The notes beneath the pieces are model-generated. The model did no database searches. It was not told the origin of the DNA and saw only the letters and a list, made by a program, of their open reading frames with translations. A program made the translations under genes and the position numbers. A stretch of DNA of 36,551 nt, from assembly GCA_002711925.1 (NCBI GenBank), contig PASJ01000036.1:1-36551 (forward strand). Direction: 5' to 3'. This DNA comes from Pseudobdellovibrionaceae bacterium. Lineage in GTDB: Bacteria > Bdellovibrionota_B > Oligoflexia > Oligoflexales > Bog-1112. This document shows positions 26,552 to 35,829 of the stretch, in pieces (position 1 is the stretch's first letter; every line of letters begins with the position of its first letter).

Positions 26552-28755
26552 AACTCTCCTCGTATTTCAATATATGGTATAGGGGGTAAACCAGTTAAAA
26601 AATCTGCCTTTGAGTAATCATAATTATATTTAATTCCATATGCTGGTTTGGTAAAACTTATAAATTCAACTCCTAGACGACAATTTAGTTTCCAGTTATC
26701 AAAAAGAAAGTCATATGTTGTATAAAAATCAATTTGATTGTAATCAGGTAAATGTTTTGAATTTTCGTCTTCACTTTTGTACCTGGGCTGATATTTAGCT
26801 AAATTAGCATTATATACAGCGTAGTCAATGGGCGTATATCTTTCACCTGTGCGATAATTAAGACGAAATCCTAACCCCCATTGTCCTGTAATGCGATAAA
26901 AACTAACAAAATTTAGAACATGAGTTTGATCGAACCTTGTGGGTACCCAACTTGAATTGCCTCTTTTTATTTCAGTTTTAGAAAGTGTATAAGAAATCCA
27001 ACCAAATAGTCTATCAACATTAAGCCGTCTCAAAAAAAATTCAAATCCATAACTTTGTAGTAAAGAACTATTGTTATACCTTACCTCCTTATCTGAACTA
27101 ATCACATTTTTGTTTGATTTAAAATAAAGCTGAACCTCACTTTGCCAAAATTGACTCCATTTTTCATACCAACCTCCAATATAATGATAACTATTTTCAA
27201 AATTCAGGTTTGGATTGCCAAATGTTGGATCTATTTCTTGCGGTGAAGGAGACTTGGAGAACTTACCCACGGACGCTTTAAATTCAGTGCTTTTTGAAAA
27301 CCCCCAAACAACTGTAAACCTTGGATCAATCCCAAAAGAATCAATTTTTGAAAAATAGTAAGCTCTTAAACCTGGAGTTAAAATCAATGAACCGATTTTG
27401 TGATCAATTTGACTCCAGACAGCATACTCTTGTTCTTCATAAGTTGTTTGTACTTTCTCTAGGCTCCCCTCCTCAAAATCTTGAAAAGCACTGTCTCGGC
27501 GAATTCTAGGAACTTTTATATCAACTTTAACATAATCATACTGAAAATCTAATCCAAATTTAATTTTTTCGCTACGACTCAATCTTTTTTGAAAAGTAAA
27601 AGGTGTTCTAAAACTTGGACCCCATATTTTTACGTAATTATTTTGAAAATTATTAAAAACACTTGTATTAATTATATGTGGGCTAGCACGCATTTTCCAA
27701 TCGGTAGATATTTTTTTTTCAACATCAAGACCACTTACAAAGAACTCTGTAGCAATATCAAATTCTATTTTACCATCTTCGTCAGCACCATCACCAGGAA
27801 AAGCAAGCTCTAAGGTGTCCCGACTATAAACTGTTGTTGCTTTTAAAGATGTACTATCTTTTTTATATAAATATTGTAAATGAGCATCGGTAAAAGTTGG
27901 GATAACTAAAAACTTTTGCTCATCTAGAAACCTTCTTACAAAAAAATCAATATAGCTTCGACGGTAGGATACAGAAAATGCTGAATTTTTATTTAATGGT
28001 GCTTCATAAAATACACTTGAATAAAGAGGCAAGTTGATCCTAGCATCAATTGATGCCTTGTCGGGAATATTTTTCTTTGTTTGAATAGATATTATTCCAC
28101 CTGTTGCCTCACCATATCTTGAACTAAATCCTCCCGTGGAAAAATCAACCTCATCAATAATTTTAGGAGGTATAACAGATATACCACCTACGCCATGATA
28201 AACGAAAGGAAGATCAAAATTATCTATCAAATACTTGCTGTCACTTGGTTCAGACCCTCTAACGATAACTCTTGGTCCGAATGTATTAGACTGAACACCT
28301 GGTAAAAGTTTAATTATTTGAACAGGATCCCCACGCGGAGCAACTTCTATAGCTTCTTCTATTGAAATTTCTTTTTTAGACACCTCCGTACTTCCTTCGC
28401 CAAAGATAGTAACTAAATTACCCCCTGGCTGACTTGGGTACAAAAAGATATTTATTTTTTCTGTATCTTGATAGTCTTTTTCTTCAATACTTAGTGAATT
28501 GTATCCAGCTCTATAAAACTTTATTGCTCCTTTAATCTTGTTGCGGTCTAGAAGAACTTCTCCTTGTTTATCAGAATAAAAGATATCTTCTCCTAAGCTG
28601 ACTTCCACTCTTTTTAGTTTTCTTCCCGATCCTTTTTCAAGTATCGTAATTTTCAAACTTGTAGACTTGTCAAGAGCAGTATTGCTAGTATCAGCTCGAG
28701 TTGAATGGATAGATAATATTATAAAATAGGTAACAAAAATATATTTTTGTAACAT
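26548..28755 (-). CDS. TonB-dependent outer membrane receptor with N-terminal carboxypeptidase-regulatory-like domain
   Basis: A 735-residue outer membrane transporter. After a signal peptide (about 1-21, ending STRA), residues 30-110 form a CarboxypepD_reg-like beta domain. The plug domain then includes PVQIIKLLPGVQSNTFGPRV, VRGSEPSDSKYLIDNFDLPF and SRYGEATGGIISIQTKK. The remaining 480 residues are typical beta-barrel sequence with alternating aromatic strands (FKASVGKFSKSPSPQEIDPT, RFDQTHVLNFVSFYRITGQW). It ends IPYIEIRGEL, a barrel-like last strand though Leu replaces the usual terminal Phe. The architecture is common in myxobacteria and related groups. Substrate unknown: siderophores, vitamin B12 or glycans are all possible. 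The coupled lipoprotein gene follows. No TonB/ExbBD genes are in the window. Confidence 0.88.
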   Translation of the reverse strand: MLQKYIFVTYFIILSIHSTRADTSNTALDKSTSLKITILEKGSGRKLKRVEVSLGEDIFYSDKQGEVLLDRNKIKGAIKFYRAGYNSLSIEEKDYQDTEKINIFLYPSQPGGNLVTIFGEGSTEVSKKEISIEEAIEVAPRGDPVQIIKLLPGVQSNTFGPRVIVRGSEPSDSKYLIDNFDLPFVYHGVGGISVIPPKIIDEVDFSTGGFSSRYGEATGGIISIQTKKNIPDKASIDARINLPLYSSVFYEAPLNKNSAFSVSYRRSYIDFFVRRFLDEQKFLVIPTFTDAHLQYLYKKDSTSLKATTVYSRDTLELAFPGDGADEDGKIEFDIATEFFVSGLDVEKKISTDWKMRASPHIINTSVFNNFQNNYVKIWGPSFRTPFTFQKRLSRSEKIKFGLDFQYDYVKVDIKVPRIRRDSAFQDFEEGSLEKVQTTYEEQEYAVWSQIDHKIGSLILTPGLRAYYFSKIDSFGIDPRFTVVWGFSKSTEFKASVGKFSKSPSPQEIDPTFGNPNLNFENSYHYIGGWYEKWSQFWQSEVQLYFKSNKNVISSDKEVRYNNSSLLQSYGFEFFLRRLNVDRLFGWISYTLSKTEIKRGNSSWVPTRFDQTHVLNFVSFYRITGQWGLGFRLNYRTGERYTPIDYAVYNANLAKYQPRYKSEDENSKHLPDYNQIDFYTTYDFLFDNWKLNCRLGVEFISFTKPAYGIKYNYDYSKADFLTGLPPIPYIEIRGEL

Positions 28756-28854
28756 TTCATGCCTTTATCTTTAAAACCTGTTTTTTTATCTTTTTTATAT
28801 GATAACAATAGGAATGAATTTTGGAAAGATAGAATTATCAAAAAAATGAAAACA

Positions 28855-30894
28855 CTAAACCTGACACTCATCTATATAAATTATCTTTTTCGACTTTACG
28901 TCAACTTGACAGTTAAAAACACCGCCAACCCTTCTTTGCTGAGGGTTCACCACACATTCAAACTCAGCTCTGTTACCAACATCTTCTTTCGGCAAACTAA
29001 AAGATAAAACAAGTTTCCTACCCATTGCAACACTTGAGGTTTTGTCGTAACGACGACCATCAAAAAGTAAAAAACAGCTTTCAACTTCACTAGAAAAACG
29101 CTCTTTTCTACTGACTAGATTTATCATGACGGTCTTATCATTTTCGGTCAACACTCGAGTTGTTGTTATTGAGTAGTATTCTTCAAAATCGAAGTCTTCT
29201 TCATCCCATGAACCTCGGTCATATGTAATTTCTTTATCAGATGCTTTTTTTACAAGTGTACAGTCCCTATCAAGGTGTATTGCTGAATCAGGCTTTTTAC
29301 AATGAAATGCTAAACTAGGTTTTTTGTTTTTCTTCTGTTCACAATATAATTCATCTAAGTATTTTTGATCTTCATGATCAATTTTAAAGATAAATCTTTC
29401 ATTAAGGATATTTTTGAATGATTTGTAATAAATCTTATATTTTTCATTATAAAACTCACAAGAAATATCACCTAGATTTGGTAAACGGATAGATGAGTTA
29501 ACGACTATATCTATTTCTGAAGAATTTTTTATAGAATTTTTTCTTACAAATTTTTTCTTTTTCTTACTAAATCTATACTGTATCTTTTCGTCGTTAAAAT
29601 CTATCGAAAACCTTTCATTATTTTTACTTCCTTTTTTCAAAGTAAATTGAAAAGCACTTTTAGTTTTATTTGTTATATTGTCTTTAATTGTATAAAAGTA
29701 TGTATCTCCTAGAGTGTGATGATTCAGATAATGGTCTTTCAAAGCTACTGACTCAAGTCTAAAGTAATTTTCTCCAAACTTTTCTAAACAAAAAGATGCA
29801 TTCTTTTTAAAATCATCGGAATTACGATATGAAGACAAAGTAAGCTTTCTATCTTCCGTACTTAAAAACATATTATTATTCTTTCTGGAAGAAAAAGAAA
29901 CACAAACTCTATTTTTTTGCTCAACAGGAAAGATAGATGGCATCATAATAAATTCATCTAAATAAGATTCTTTGGTGCTAGTCGTTAAATAAAGCCCCTC
30001 TTTTTTTACTTTTAGGTTACTATCCTTGATCTGTTTTTCACTTAATTGTCCATTGGTTTCAACCCTCACAGCGTATATTAATATCGGTTGAAAATATTTT
30101 CCATCATCAATTATTTTATGAACTTCTTCATATTTTTTTGCTTCACCGTTATAAGAAAAGGTTGCAACATAACTATCTTTTTTGCGTGTTAAAAATTCTT
30201 TAGGAAGAAATTTTTCTTCCACTTTATCAAGGCTTATCATACGATAAGCCATCGATTTTTTTTCTTTCACGCTTTTAAAATATGTAGAATAATCGTTAAA
30301 CATTCCTAATTGAAGGTTATGAGTTAAAAATTTAGACTCATCAGCATAACTGGAAATAAAAAGATAATCTTGAAATTCATTCGTATCACCATTATATTTT
30401 TTTATACAAAAAGTTGAATTTTTTTTATATTCATCATCATCAGAATAAGTTAAAGAAATTAATTTATCCGCACTTACGTATAAATAAAAATCAGGAAGAC
30501 TTATAGGTTGAAAAGAAACACAGTTATCTTTGCTACTATCCTGGAAAAGGGGTTCTTTAACAACGAACATCTCGCTTAATAAAGTTTTATTACTATTTTC
30601 CTTTAAATTGTATGAATCTTTTTCTTTTCGTATTCCAAATCTAGTTTTATATAAAAAATCATCAACAAATGATATTTTAATAGGAAAATTTATCATACTA
30701 CGAACTTTGTCAAAATTTTCCAAAGCAAATTTTATTTCGCTATAATCATATTTATCAATAGCTTCTTTCTCAAAGATCTCGTCTTCTTTTTGAACTTGTT
30801 CATTTTCTATTTCATAAGATGATGAATCAGAAAAGAAATGAAATATTAAGACAAAACTAATCAAAACAATGAATAAAAATAATTTATTAGACAT
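28855..30894 (-). CDS. Exported or membrane-anchored protein with duplicated AbfB-like beta-trefoil regions
   Basis: A 679-residue protein starting MSNKLFLFIVLISFVLIFHF, a signal or anchor helix. Two similar regions lie at about 112-220 and 318-422. Each contains NCVSF/VCVSF, a YLY or MFL segment, then KLISLTYSDDDEYKKNSTFC (first) or KLTLSSYRNSDDFKKNASFC (second), then a second lobe with FLTHNLQLGMF or YLNHHTLGDTYF. This pattern resembles AbfB (arabinofuranosidase B, CBM42-type) trefoil repeats, which bind sugars. The C-terminal 230 residues contain two Cys-containing beta-rich segments (GDISCEFYN to LYCEQ, and ESCFLLFDG to FNCQVDV) that may form disulfide-bonded domains. There is no catalytic glycosidase domain. 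A secreted lectin-like adhesin is the best guess. The family assignment is by eye. Confidence 0.65.
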   Translation of the reverse strand: MSNKLFLFIVLISFVLIFHFFSDSSSYEIENEQVQKEDEIFEKEAIDKYDYSEIKFALENFDKVRSMINFPIKISFVDDFLYKTRFGIRKEKDSYNLKENSNKTLLSEMFVVKEPLFQDSSKDNCVSFQPISLPDFYLYVSADKLISLTYSDDDEYKKNSTFCIKKYNGDTNEFQDYLFISSYADESKFLTHNLQLGMFNDYSTYFKSVKEKKSMAYRMISLDKVEEKFLPKEFLTRKKDSYVATFSYNGEAKKYEEVHKIIDDGKYFQPILIYAVRVETNGQLSEKQIKDSNLKVKKEGLYLTTSTKESYLDEFIMMPSIFPVEQKNRVCVSFSSRKNNNMFLSTEDRKLTLSSYRNSDDFKKNASFCLEKFGENYFRLESVALKDHYLNHHTLGDTYFYTIKDNITNKTKSAFQFTLKKGSKNNERFSIDFNDEKIQYRFSKKKKKFVRKNSIKNSSEIDIVVNSSIRLPNLGDISCEFYNEKYKIYYKSFKNILNERFIFKIDHEDQKYLDELYCEQKKNKKPSLAFHCKKPDSAIHLDRDCTLVKKASDKEITYDRGSWDEEDFDFEEYYSITTTRVLTENDKTVMINLVSRKERFSSEVESCFLLFDGRRYDKTSSVAMGRKLVLSFSLPKEDVGNRAEFECVVNPQQRRVGGVFNCQVDVKSKKIIYIDECQV

Positions 30895-31027
30895 ATAAAA
30901 CCTTTCTTCTTGTGTAAGTAGATTGAATTATGTGTATTTTAACATGTGATAGTTAGTTTATAAGGGGGAAAATAGTAGCTATTAATAAATTGAATTTTAA
31001 AAACACAAATTAAGAAAATATTTTAAA

Positions 31028-32284
31028 TTAAATCCCGGACTTTTCATATACTAAAGAATCTATTTGATCCTCCCACTTTGCAACAACGCATGAAACAACA
31101 GCATCTCCACATATATTAACTGACGTCCTTATCATATCGAGCAAACGATCCACTCCTATTATAAGCCCTATACCTTCAACAGGAAGGCCCACTTGCTTCA
31201 ACACAAGTGCTAAAGTTATAAGACCTACTCCAGGAACACCTGCTGTCCCAATTGAAGCTAATGTAGCAGTCAAAACAACCTGGAGAAAACCAAATAAACT
31301 AATATCAATGTTATATGCTTGCGAAATAAATACAGTTGCTACACCTTGCATTATTGCTGTTCCATCCATATTAATCGTTGCTCCTAAAGGTAAAGTAAAT
31401 CCTGCTATAGACTGTTTGACACCCATTTTTTGAGTTACAGCTTTCATGGTTATGGGCAGTGTTGCGTTTGAACTAGCTGTACTAAATCCAAAAATTATTA
31501 CTGATCGGAATTTTCTTAAGAAAATTATAGGACTAAGATTTGCAGCAAATTTTAATAGAAACGAGAAGGTTATAAAAGCATGAAGGACCAAGACAAAAGA
31601 AACTAATATAAAGTAGTTTAAAAGTGGAATAATTGCTTCTGATCCCTGACTTGAGAAAACTTTTGCAAGAAGAGCAAAAACACCAAGAGGAGCAAATTTC
31701 ATCAACAAATTAATTATATTCATTATTGTAGTATTAAGCTGTTCAAAAATATTAATTAACTCTCTTGTTTTACTACAGCTTTGAGACAAGCCAACACCAA
31801 ACAAAAGAGCAAAAAATATAATCTGTAACATATTTCCTTCAGCTGCTGATTTAAAAGGATTTGACGGGAAAATATTTATAATAACTTCAGAAAAACTAGG
31901 GGCATCCTGGGAAACAAATATCACATCAGTCGGTAAATTAAATCCCACTCCCGGCTTAAGTATTAAAGATATTATAATTGCAAGACTTAAAGCAATGATA
32001 GTTGTACTGACATAAAGGAGAAATGTCTTAAAACCCAAAGTTCCCAGTTTATTTATATTCTCTAAATTAGCAACACCACAAACCAAGGAACAAAAAACTA
32101 ATGGTACAACGAGCATCTTGAGGCTTGAAATGAATATTTTTGCTAAAATATCAAGACCATTATTTACTACATAGTATTCTACCTCTGGAGACTTTATGTA
32201 ATTAAGAGTAAGACCAAGAACCATACCACAAATCATAGCCATAATAATACGGTACGTAAGATTTTTTTCACTTAAGTTTGACAA
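31028..32284 (-). CDS. gltP: DAACS-family sodium/proton dicarboxylate or glutamate symporter
   Basis: A 418-residue inner membrane transporter of the GltP/DctA/EAAT family. Eight or so hydrophobic segments are visible, with re-entrant loop HP1 SSNATLPITMK (usual SSxxTLP), TM7 NMDGTAIMQG, HP2 GTAGVPGVGLITLALV and TM8 VDRLLDMIRTSVNICGDAVV. Thus the substrate and sodium-coordinating motifs NMDGT and DxxxDMxRTxxNxxGD are intact. In this family an Arg in TM8 favours acidic amino acids or dicarboxylates; the RT here fits. The start is TTG 32284, chosen because AAGGAG ends seven bases before it. It is flanked by an unknown lipoprotein gene on the same strand and probably forms its own unit. The gene symbol marks the family; the substrate may differ. 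Confidence 0.9.
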   Translation of the reverse strand: MSNLSEKNLTYRIIMAMICGMVLGLTLNYIKSPEVEYYVVNNGLDILAKIFISSLKMLVVPLVFCSLVCGVANLENINKLGTLGFKTFLLYVSTTIIALSLAIIISLILKPGVGFNLPTDVIFVSQDAPSFSEVIINIFPSNPFKSAAEGNMLQIIFFALLFGVGLSQSCSKTRELINIFEQLNTTIMNIINLLMKFAPLGVFALLAKVFSSQGSEAIIPLLNYFILVSFVLVLHAFITFSFLLKFAANLSPIIFLRKFRSVIIFGFSTASSNATLPITMKAVTQKMGVKQSIAGFTLPLGATINMDGTAIMQGVATVFISQAYNIDISLFGFLQVVLTATLASIGTAGVPGVGLITLALVLKQVGLPVEGIGLIIGVDRLLDMIRTSVNICGDAVVSCVVAKWEDQIDSLVYEKSGI

Positions 32285-32437
32285 AATAGATCTCCTTAAA
32301 ATCTTTAGTCTATTTCAATTCATTTAGATTTATTTTTTTAGTAATTTTATGATTTTGTCAAAATAAAATTTTAAATATTATATCATCGTCATAGATTGAA
32401 AAAAATAATGGAGTTGAGATTATAGACCTTGAATTTA

Positions 32438-33241
32438 CTATTTGTAGGCGATTTTTTGCTGATATTGACGAGATTTTTTATTAAAAAGTTTAATAATTTT
32501 TTGTAATGACCTTGGTTTCATTCTAACTTTACGACCATTTTTTGTAACTTCTAGTTCCCCATAAGTATGAACTTTAGCCGACTTTTTAATTTTACTATTG
32601 CGATTTATTATTTGATCTTCTTTTAAATATGATGCTAGATCTGAAATATTCATCATTACAAAAACCCCTCCCGGAGCAATAACTTCATTTTCTTCGACAT
32701 TAGGACCATACAAAGTGATGATTCCAAGGAGACGATTTTTATTGTCTCTGAATCTTTGAGTAATCGATAGGCCTGATGGAAAATCGTCATTAATAAAATC
32801 TAACTCTATAGCATTACCGAAAAATAGATTGTCAGGATCAAAACCTAAATAAAGTGAATTTGATATTTTTTTAGAGATATTAATTTTATAACGAGCTAAA
32901 TCTTCTGTCACATATGTAGACATAGGGCGTCCATTAGGTAAATTACGTGTTTTTTCAATAGACATAATTTCATCATCTAAAAGAATATCTAAGTTTAAGT
33001 CAAAACCCAAAGAAAAACCTCGTTCTCTTTCCGATGGTGAAAATTCAACAAACCCGTAATCTTTTACAGGTAAAGCGAGTTCTAAATCTAGTTCAACATC
33101 TTGATTAAACTCTATAAAAAGATCCAACTCGTTTTGATTAATATTGTAAGAAAATTTATTCACTACATTTTGATCTTGTTCACCACAAGAAACAAGCTGA
33201 AAGACAAATGATAGTAATACTAGAAATTTTCGAGATAACAT
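32438..33241 (-). CDS. Putative lipoprotein of unknown function
   Basis: A 267-residue lipoprotein with signal MLSRKFLVLLSFVFQLVSC (lipobox LVSC) and mature start CGEQDQNVVN. The mature body is acidic and beta-rich (FSYNINQNELDLFIEFNQDV, GGVFVMMNISDL), while the last 60 residues are strongly basic (KIKKSAKVHTYGEL, KNGRKVRMKPRSLQKI), giving a two-charge layout. I see no known catalytic motif. The basic tail might contact polyanions such as peptidoglycan-linked polymers or LPS; this is a guess. GGAGG lies upstream of ATG 33241. It is divergent from the next lipoprotein gene. Confidence 0.68.
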   Translation of the reverse strand: MLSRKFLVLLSFVFQLVSCGEQDQNVVNKFSYNINQNELDLFIEFNQDVELDLELALPVKDYGFVEFSPSERERGFSLGFDLNLDILLDDEIMSIEKTRNLPNGRPMSTYVTEDLARYKINISKKISNSLYLGFDPDNLFFGNAIELDFINDDFPSGLSITQRFRDNKNRLLGIITLYGPNVEENEVIAPGGVFVMMNISDLASYLKEDQIINRNSKIKKSAKVHTYGELEVTKNGRKVRMKPRSLQKIIKLFNKKSRQYQQKIAYK

Positions 33242-33414
33242 AAATCCTCCTTAATAAAAAATTTTTTCATAAGAACTTAATAAATATTCGGTTGTCGAAC
33301 GAAAAAAAATCTAGGTAAATTTTTCCTTCTTCAATGTTGGAAGAATTAAATTTAAAGTTTTTTTTTTTAAATCCGCAAATAGCTTTGATGAATAATTGTG
33401 AAAAGGAGTTTACA

Positions 33415-34284
33415 ATGATCAAATTAATTAAAAATATAGTTTTTATTCTAATTGTGATACAAAATTGCTCTCACCCATTACAATACTTTTATGATGAAAT
33501 TCATAAGTACGGATATATTCACTATACAACACCTTTAAAAAATTCAGGTACAGGAACACTTATTGGTGGAAAACCAAGTACAATGGAACTCATTGCACAT
33601 CCTGAAACATGCTTTCCATCATCTATTGATTCTGAAAAAACAAATTTAAGATATATTGATGATGGAAATCTTCCATCTCGCTATGAGAATATTATGGTTA
33701 ATTCTGAATCACACGCTGAGTTCTTTAAAGTTATGGCATCAGCAAGTCCAAGTATTAAAGCTGGTTCAAAAATAAAAGATGTTAAGCAAATACTTTTAGA
33801 AATGAAGGGAGTGAAAGTAGAATATATCGATTCCATAAAACTATTAGAATTTTATCAAGAGAAAATGCCTGATATATGCAAAGAATTTTTAGATCATGTA
33901 GGATTTATTATCCAAGCCATTAGAGTAGATGAGCTCAACTTTACTTTTTATAATAAACAAAACGGTGAGTTTTATCTAGAGGCAGAAAAAATTAAACAAT
34001 TTCTTGATATTTCAATAGATGTTGATTGGGAAATAGAAAAAGGAACAAAACTAATAATTAAAACTCCCAAATATATAGGATACCAGCTAGGTAGCCTGAG
34101 AAAAAAATCAAAAGGTTTTGCCTTTAAAAGGTCAACAAAAACTAAAGATGATAAATGGGTATTTGAAAAAATTAGTATTTATAAAAACAAGAAGATAAAT
34201 CGCGAAGATGGTGGGAAATTTTCACCAGATGCACACGGATTTTATAAAAATATTAACGAGTTAATAGAATTAGAGCAAAAATGA
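33415..34284 (+). CDS. Putative exported lipoprotein of unknown function
   Basis: A 289-residue protein starting MIKLIKNIVFILIVIQNCSH, a short signal with a Cys after IQN; that lipobox is atypical, so lipidation is uncertain but export is likely. The mature part has a short Gly-rich stretch (SGTGTLIGGKP), a central helical region (MDEL-type HAEFFKVMASASPSIKAGSK) and a C-terminal basic half (LGSLRKKSKGFAFKRS). No family was recognised. I chose ATG 33415 because AAAAGGAG lies seven bases before it; upstream in-frame starts back to 33334 have no ribosome site and would hide the signal. It converges on lpxD with 16 bp between. Confidence 0.65.
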   Translation: MIKLIKNIVFILIVIQNCSHPLQYFYDEIHKYGYIHYTTPLKNSGTGTLIGGKPSTMELIAHPETCFPSSIDSEKTNLRYIDDGNLPSRYENIMVNSESHAEFFKVMASASPSIKAGSKIKDVKQILLEMKGVKVEYIDSIKLLEFYQEKMPDICKEFLDHVGFIIQAIRVDELNFTFYNKQNGEFYLEAEKIKQFLDISIDVDWEIEKGTKLIIKTPKYIGYQLGSLRKKSKGFAFKRSTKTKDDKWVFEKISIYKNKKINREDGGKFSPDAHGFYKNINELIELEQK

Positions 34285-34300
34285 AAAAACCTTTTATCAC

Positions 34301-35326
34301 TTATCTTTTTAAACCTTCTATTTCTAATTTTAGCTTATTAATTTCTTTAACCATACTAGATAATTTCTTTAGGGCAACCGTTTGACGTCTCCAGTCATTA
34401 GCTCTCATGGCTGGCATACCATGATATTCACCGGGTTGACAAATATCTTTAGTTATTCCAGCTTTAGCACCAAGCATAGTAGAAGATGGTACCTCAACAC
34501 CGGGTCCAACAGCAGCCTGCCCTCCTGCAATAAAATTCTTCCCAATTTTAGCACTACCCGCTATACCAACTTGACCACAAAGCATGGAATTTTCTCCAAG
34601 ATCAACATTATGTCCGACATGAACGTGCGAATCTAACTTTGAACCTGATCGGATATAAGTATCATTAAGTGTCCCACAGTCAACGGTTGTTAAGGCTCCA
34701 ATTTCAACGTCATCGCCTATTTTTACGGAGCCGTTTTGAGGAATTTTTATATTTTTAGTCCCTAGCGGAACAAAACCAAAACCATCTGATCCAATAACTG
34801 CACCTGAATGAATAACAACCCTTGCTCCAACCTCAACTCCTTCCATCAAAACAACGTGTGGATTCAATATAGTGTTCTTGCCAACTTTCACATTACGTCC
34901 AATATAAGTATGTGGATATAGGATACAGTTTGAAGATATTTCGGCACCCTCATCAATAAAACAGTGTGGATAAATCGTCACATCTTTTGAAACGCATGCT
35001 TTAGGATGAATATGGGCATGCTCGGAAACTCCATGAAAACTATACCTCGGACGAAAAAACAATCTTGTAGCTTCAGCCATAGCCAATTGGACATTTTTAT
35101 GAACGAGCTGAACGATACTGATGTCCTCTCTTTTTTCATCGATAATAACAGCTTTAGCTTTGGTTGTATTCAGATACTTCTTGTATTTATATCCAATGAA
35201 AAAAGTTAGTTTATCTTCTTCGGCCTCTCTAATATCTGCAACACCAGATATTTCTCCTTGTAATGAGCAACCACTTGGCACAAAAATTTCCGCATCAATA
35301 CTCTTTGCTATGTCTTGTATGTTCAT
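34301..35326 (-). CDS. lpxD: UDP-3-O-(3-hydroxyacyl)glucosamine N-acyltransferase
   Basis: A 341-residue lipid A enzyme that adds the N-linked hydroxyacyl chain to UDP-3-O-acylglucosamine. The N-terminal uridine-binding domain (1-100) is followed by left-handed beta-helix hexapeptide repeats (VSKDVTIYPHCFIDEGAEIS, ILYPHTYIGRNVKVGKNTIL) including GSDGFGFVPLG and SHVHVGHNVDLG with the catalytic His. The C-terminus has a helical trimer arm (LKKLSSMVKEINKLKLEIEG). Length matches the family. In many bacteria lpxD lies in the bamA-skp-lpxD-fabZ-lpxA cluster; here it stands alone, so its regulation is separate. The 500 bp upstream hold no gene. It shows that the organism makes lipid A. Confidence 0.95.
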   Translation of the reverse strand: MNIQDIAKSIDAEIFVPSGCSLQGEISGVADIREAEEDKLTFFIGYKYKKYLNTTKAKAVIIDEKREDISIVQLVHKNVQLAMAEATRLFFRPRYSFHGVSEHAHIHPKACVSKDVTIYPHCFIDEGAEISSNCILYPHTYIGRNVKVGKNTILNPHVVLMEGVEVGARVVIHSGAVIGSDGFGFVPLGTKNIKIPQNGSVKIGDDVEIGALTTVDCGTLNDTYIRSGSKLDSHVHVGHNVDLGENSMLCGQVGIAGSAKIGKNFIAGGQAAVGPGVEVPSSTMLGAKAGITKDICQPGEYHGMPAMRANDWRRQTVALKKLSSMVKEINKLKLEIEGLKR

Positions 35327-35492
35327 GACTAAAATAGGCCTAATAGGTAAATTTTAAGATTAAAATTCTAAAATTAGTTTTTTTTTTTTAAAAAACAAGC
35401 ACTATCTTTCAAATCAGTATAAAGCCTTATTATTTCAGTAAGAATTCATATCAAAGGGCTTGTTAAATAAGAGCTAGACTTTAGCAAAAAAA

Positions 35493-35534
35493 TCTCATAA
35501 AGAATACGACCTCTCTTGCTTTTACCTTATGAGA
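35493..35534. repeat. 8-bp inverted repeat with 26-base loop
   Basis: TCTCATAA at 35493-35500 pairs exactly with TTATGAGA at 35527-35534. The loop is long, so this could be a regulator half-site pair or an RNA stem rather than a terminator. It lies in the lpxD upstream gap. Confidence 0.35.
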
Positions 35535-35601
35535 AGTAAAGTGGAATATTTTATTTTTAATGAAATTTTTATATCTGATATAAAGACGCTATATACTTAA
35601 C

Positions 35602-35622
35602 AACTTCCGTTAAGCGAAAGTT
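35602..35622. repeat. Short hairpin, 7 of 8 pairs
   Basis: AACTTCCG at 35602-35609 and CGAAAGTT at 35615-35622 pair with one mismatch around a five-base loop (TTAAG). A-rich sequence follows on the plus strand, so on that strand it is not a classical T-tailed terminator; the minus strand would have T-rich sequence before, not after, it. Confidence 0.3.
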
Positions 35623-35829
35623 TTAAGAAAAAATATAAAATTTGATAAAAATTTCAACTCTAATCATTGAACTTCACGTAAGAATATTAGTCAAATAGAC
35701 CAATTGTCATAAAAAATGTTTTATCTCATTACTATTCCTGTTATTAAAAGAGAAAGGCACGGACTTTTGAAAGTAGAAATAACTTTTATGAACGATGCAT
35801 TTTGTCCATAACATAGGTGGTTGTTAAAC

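Larger units (their letters stand above)
35341..35820. other. Gene-free intergenic region with several inverted repeats
   Basis: About 480 AT-rich bases between lpxD (-) and the small gene at 35830 (+) hold no credible reading frame. They include three short inverted repeats, two of them listed separately; the third is ATATC-T-GATAT near 35570. A run of about a dozen T lies near 35377-35390. Divergent promoters for both genes must be here; a small RNA is possible, but I cannot identify one. Confidence 0.6.

Noticed and set aside
28759..29007. Plus-strand 82-codon open frame
   Set aside because: Half of it is antisense to the AbfB-like gene and the start has no ribosome site.
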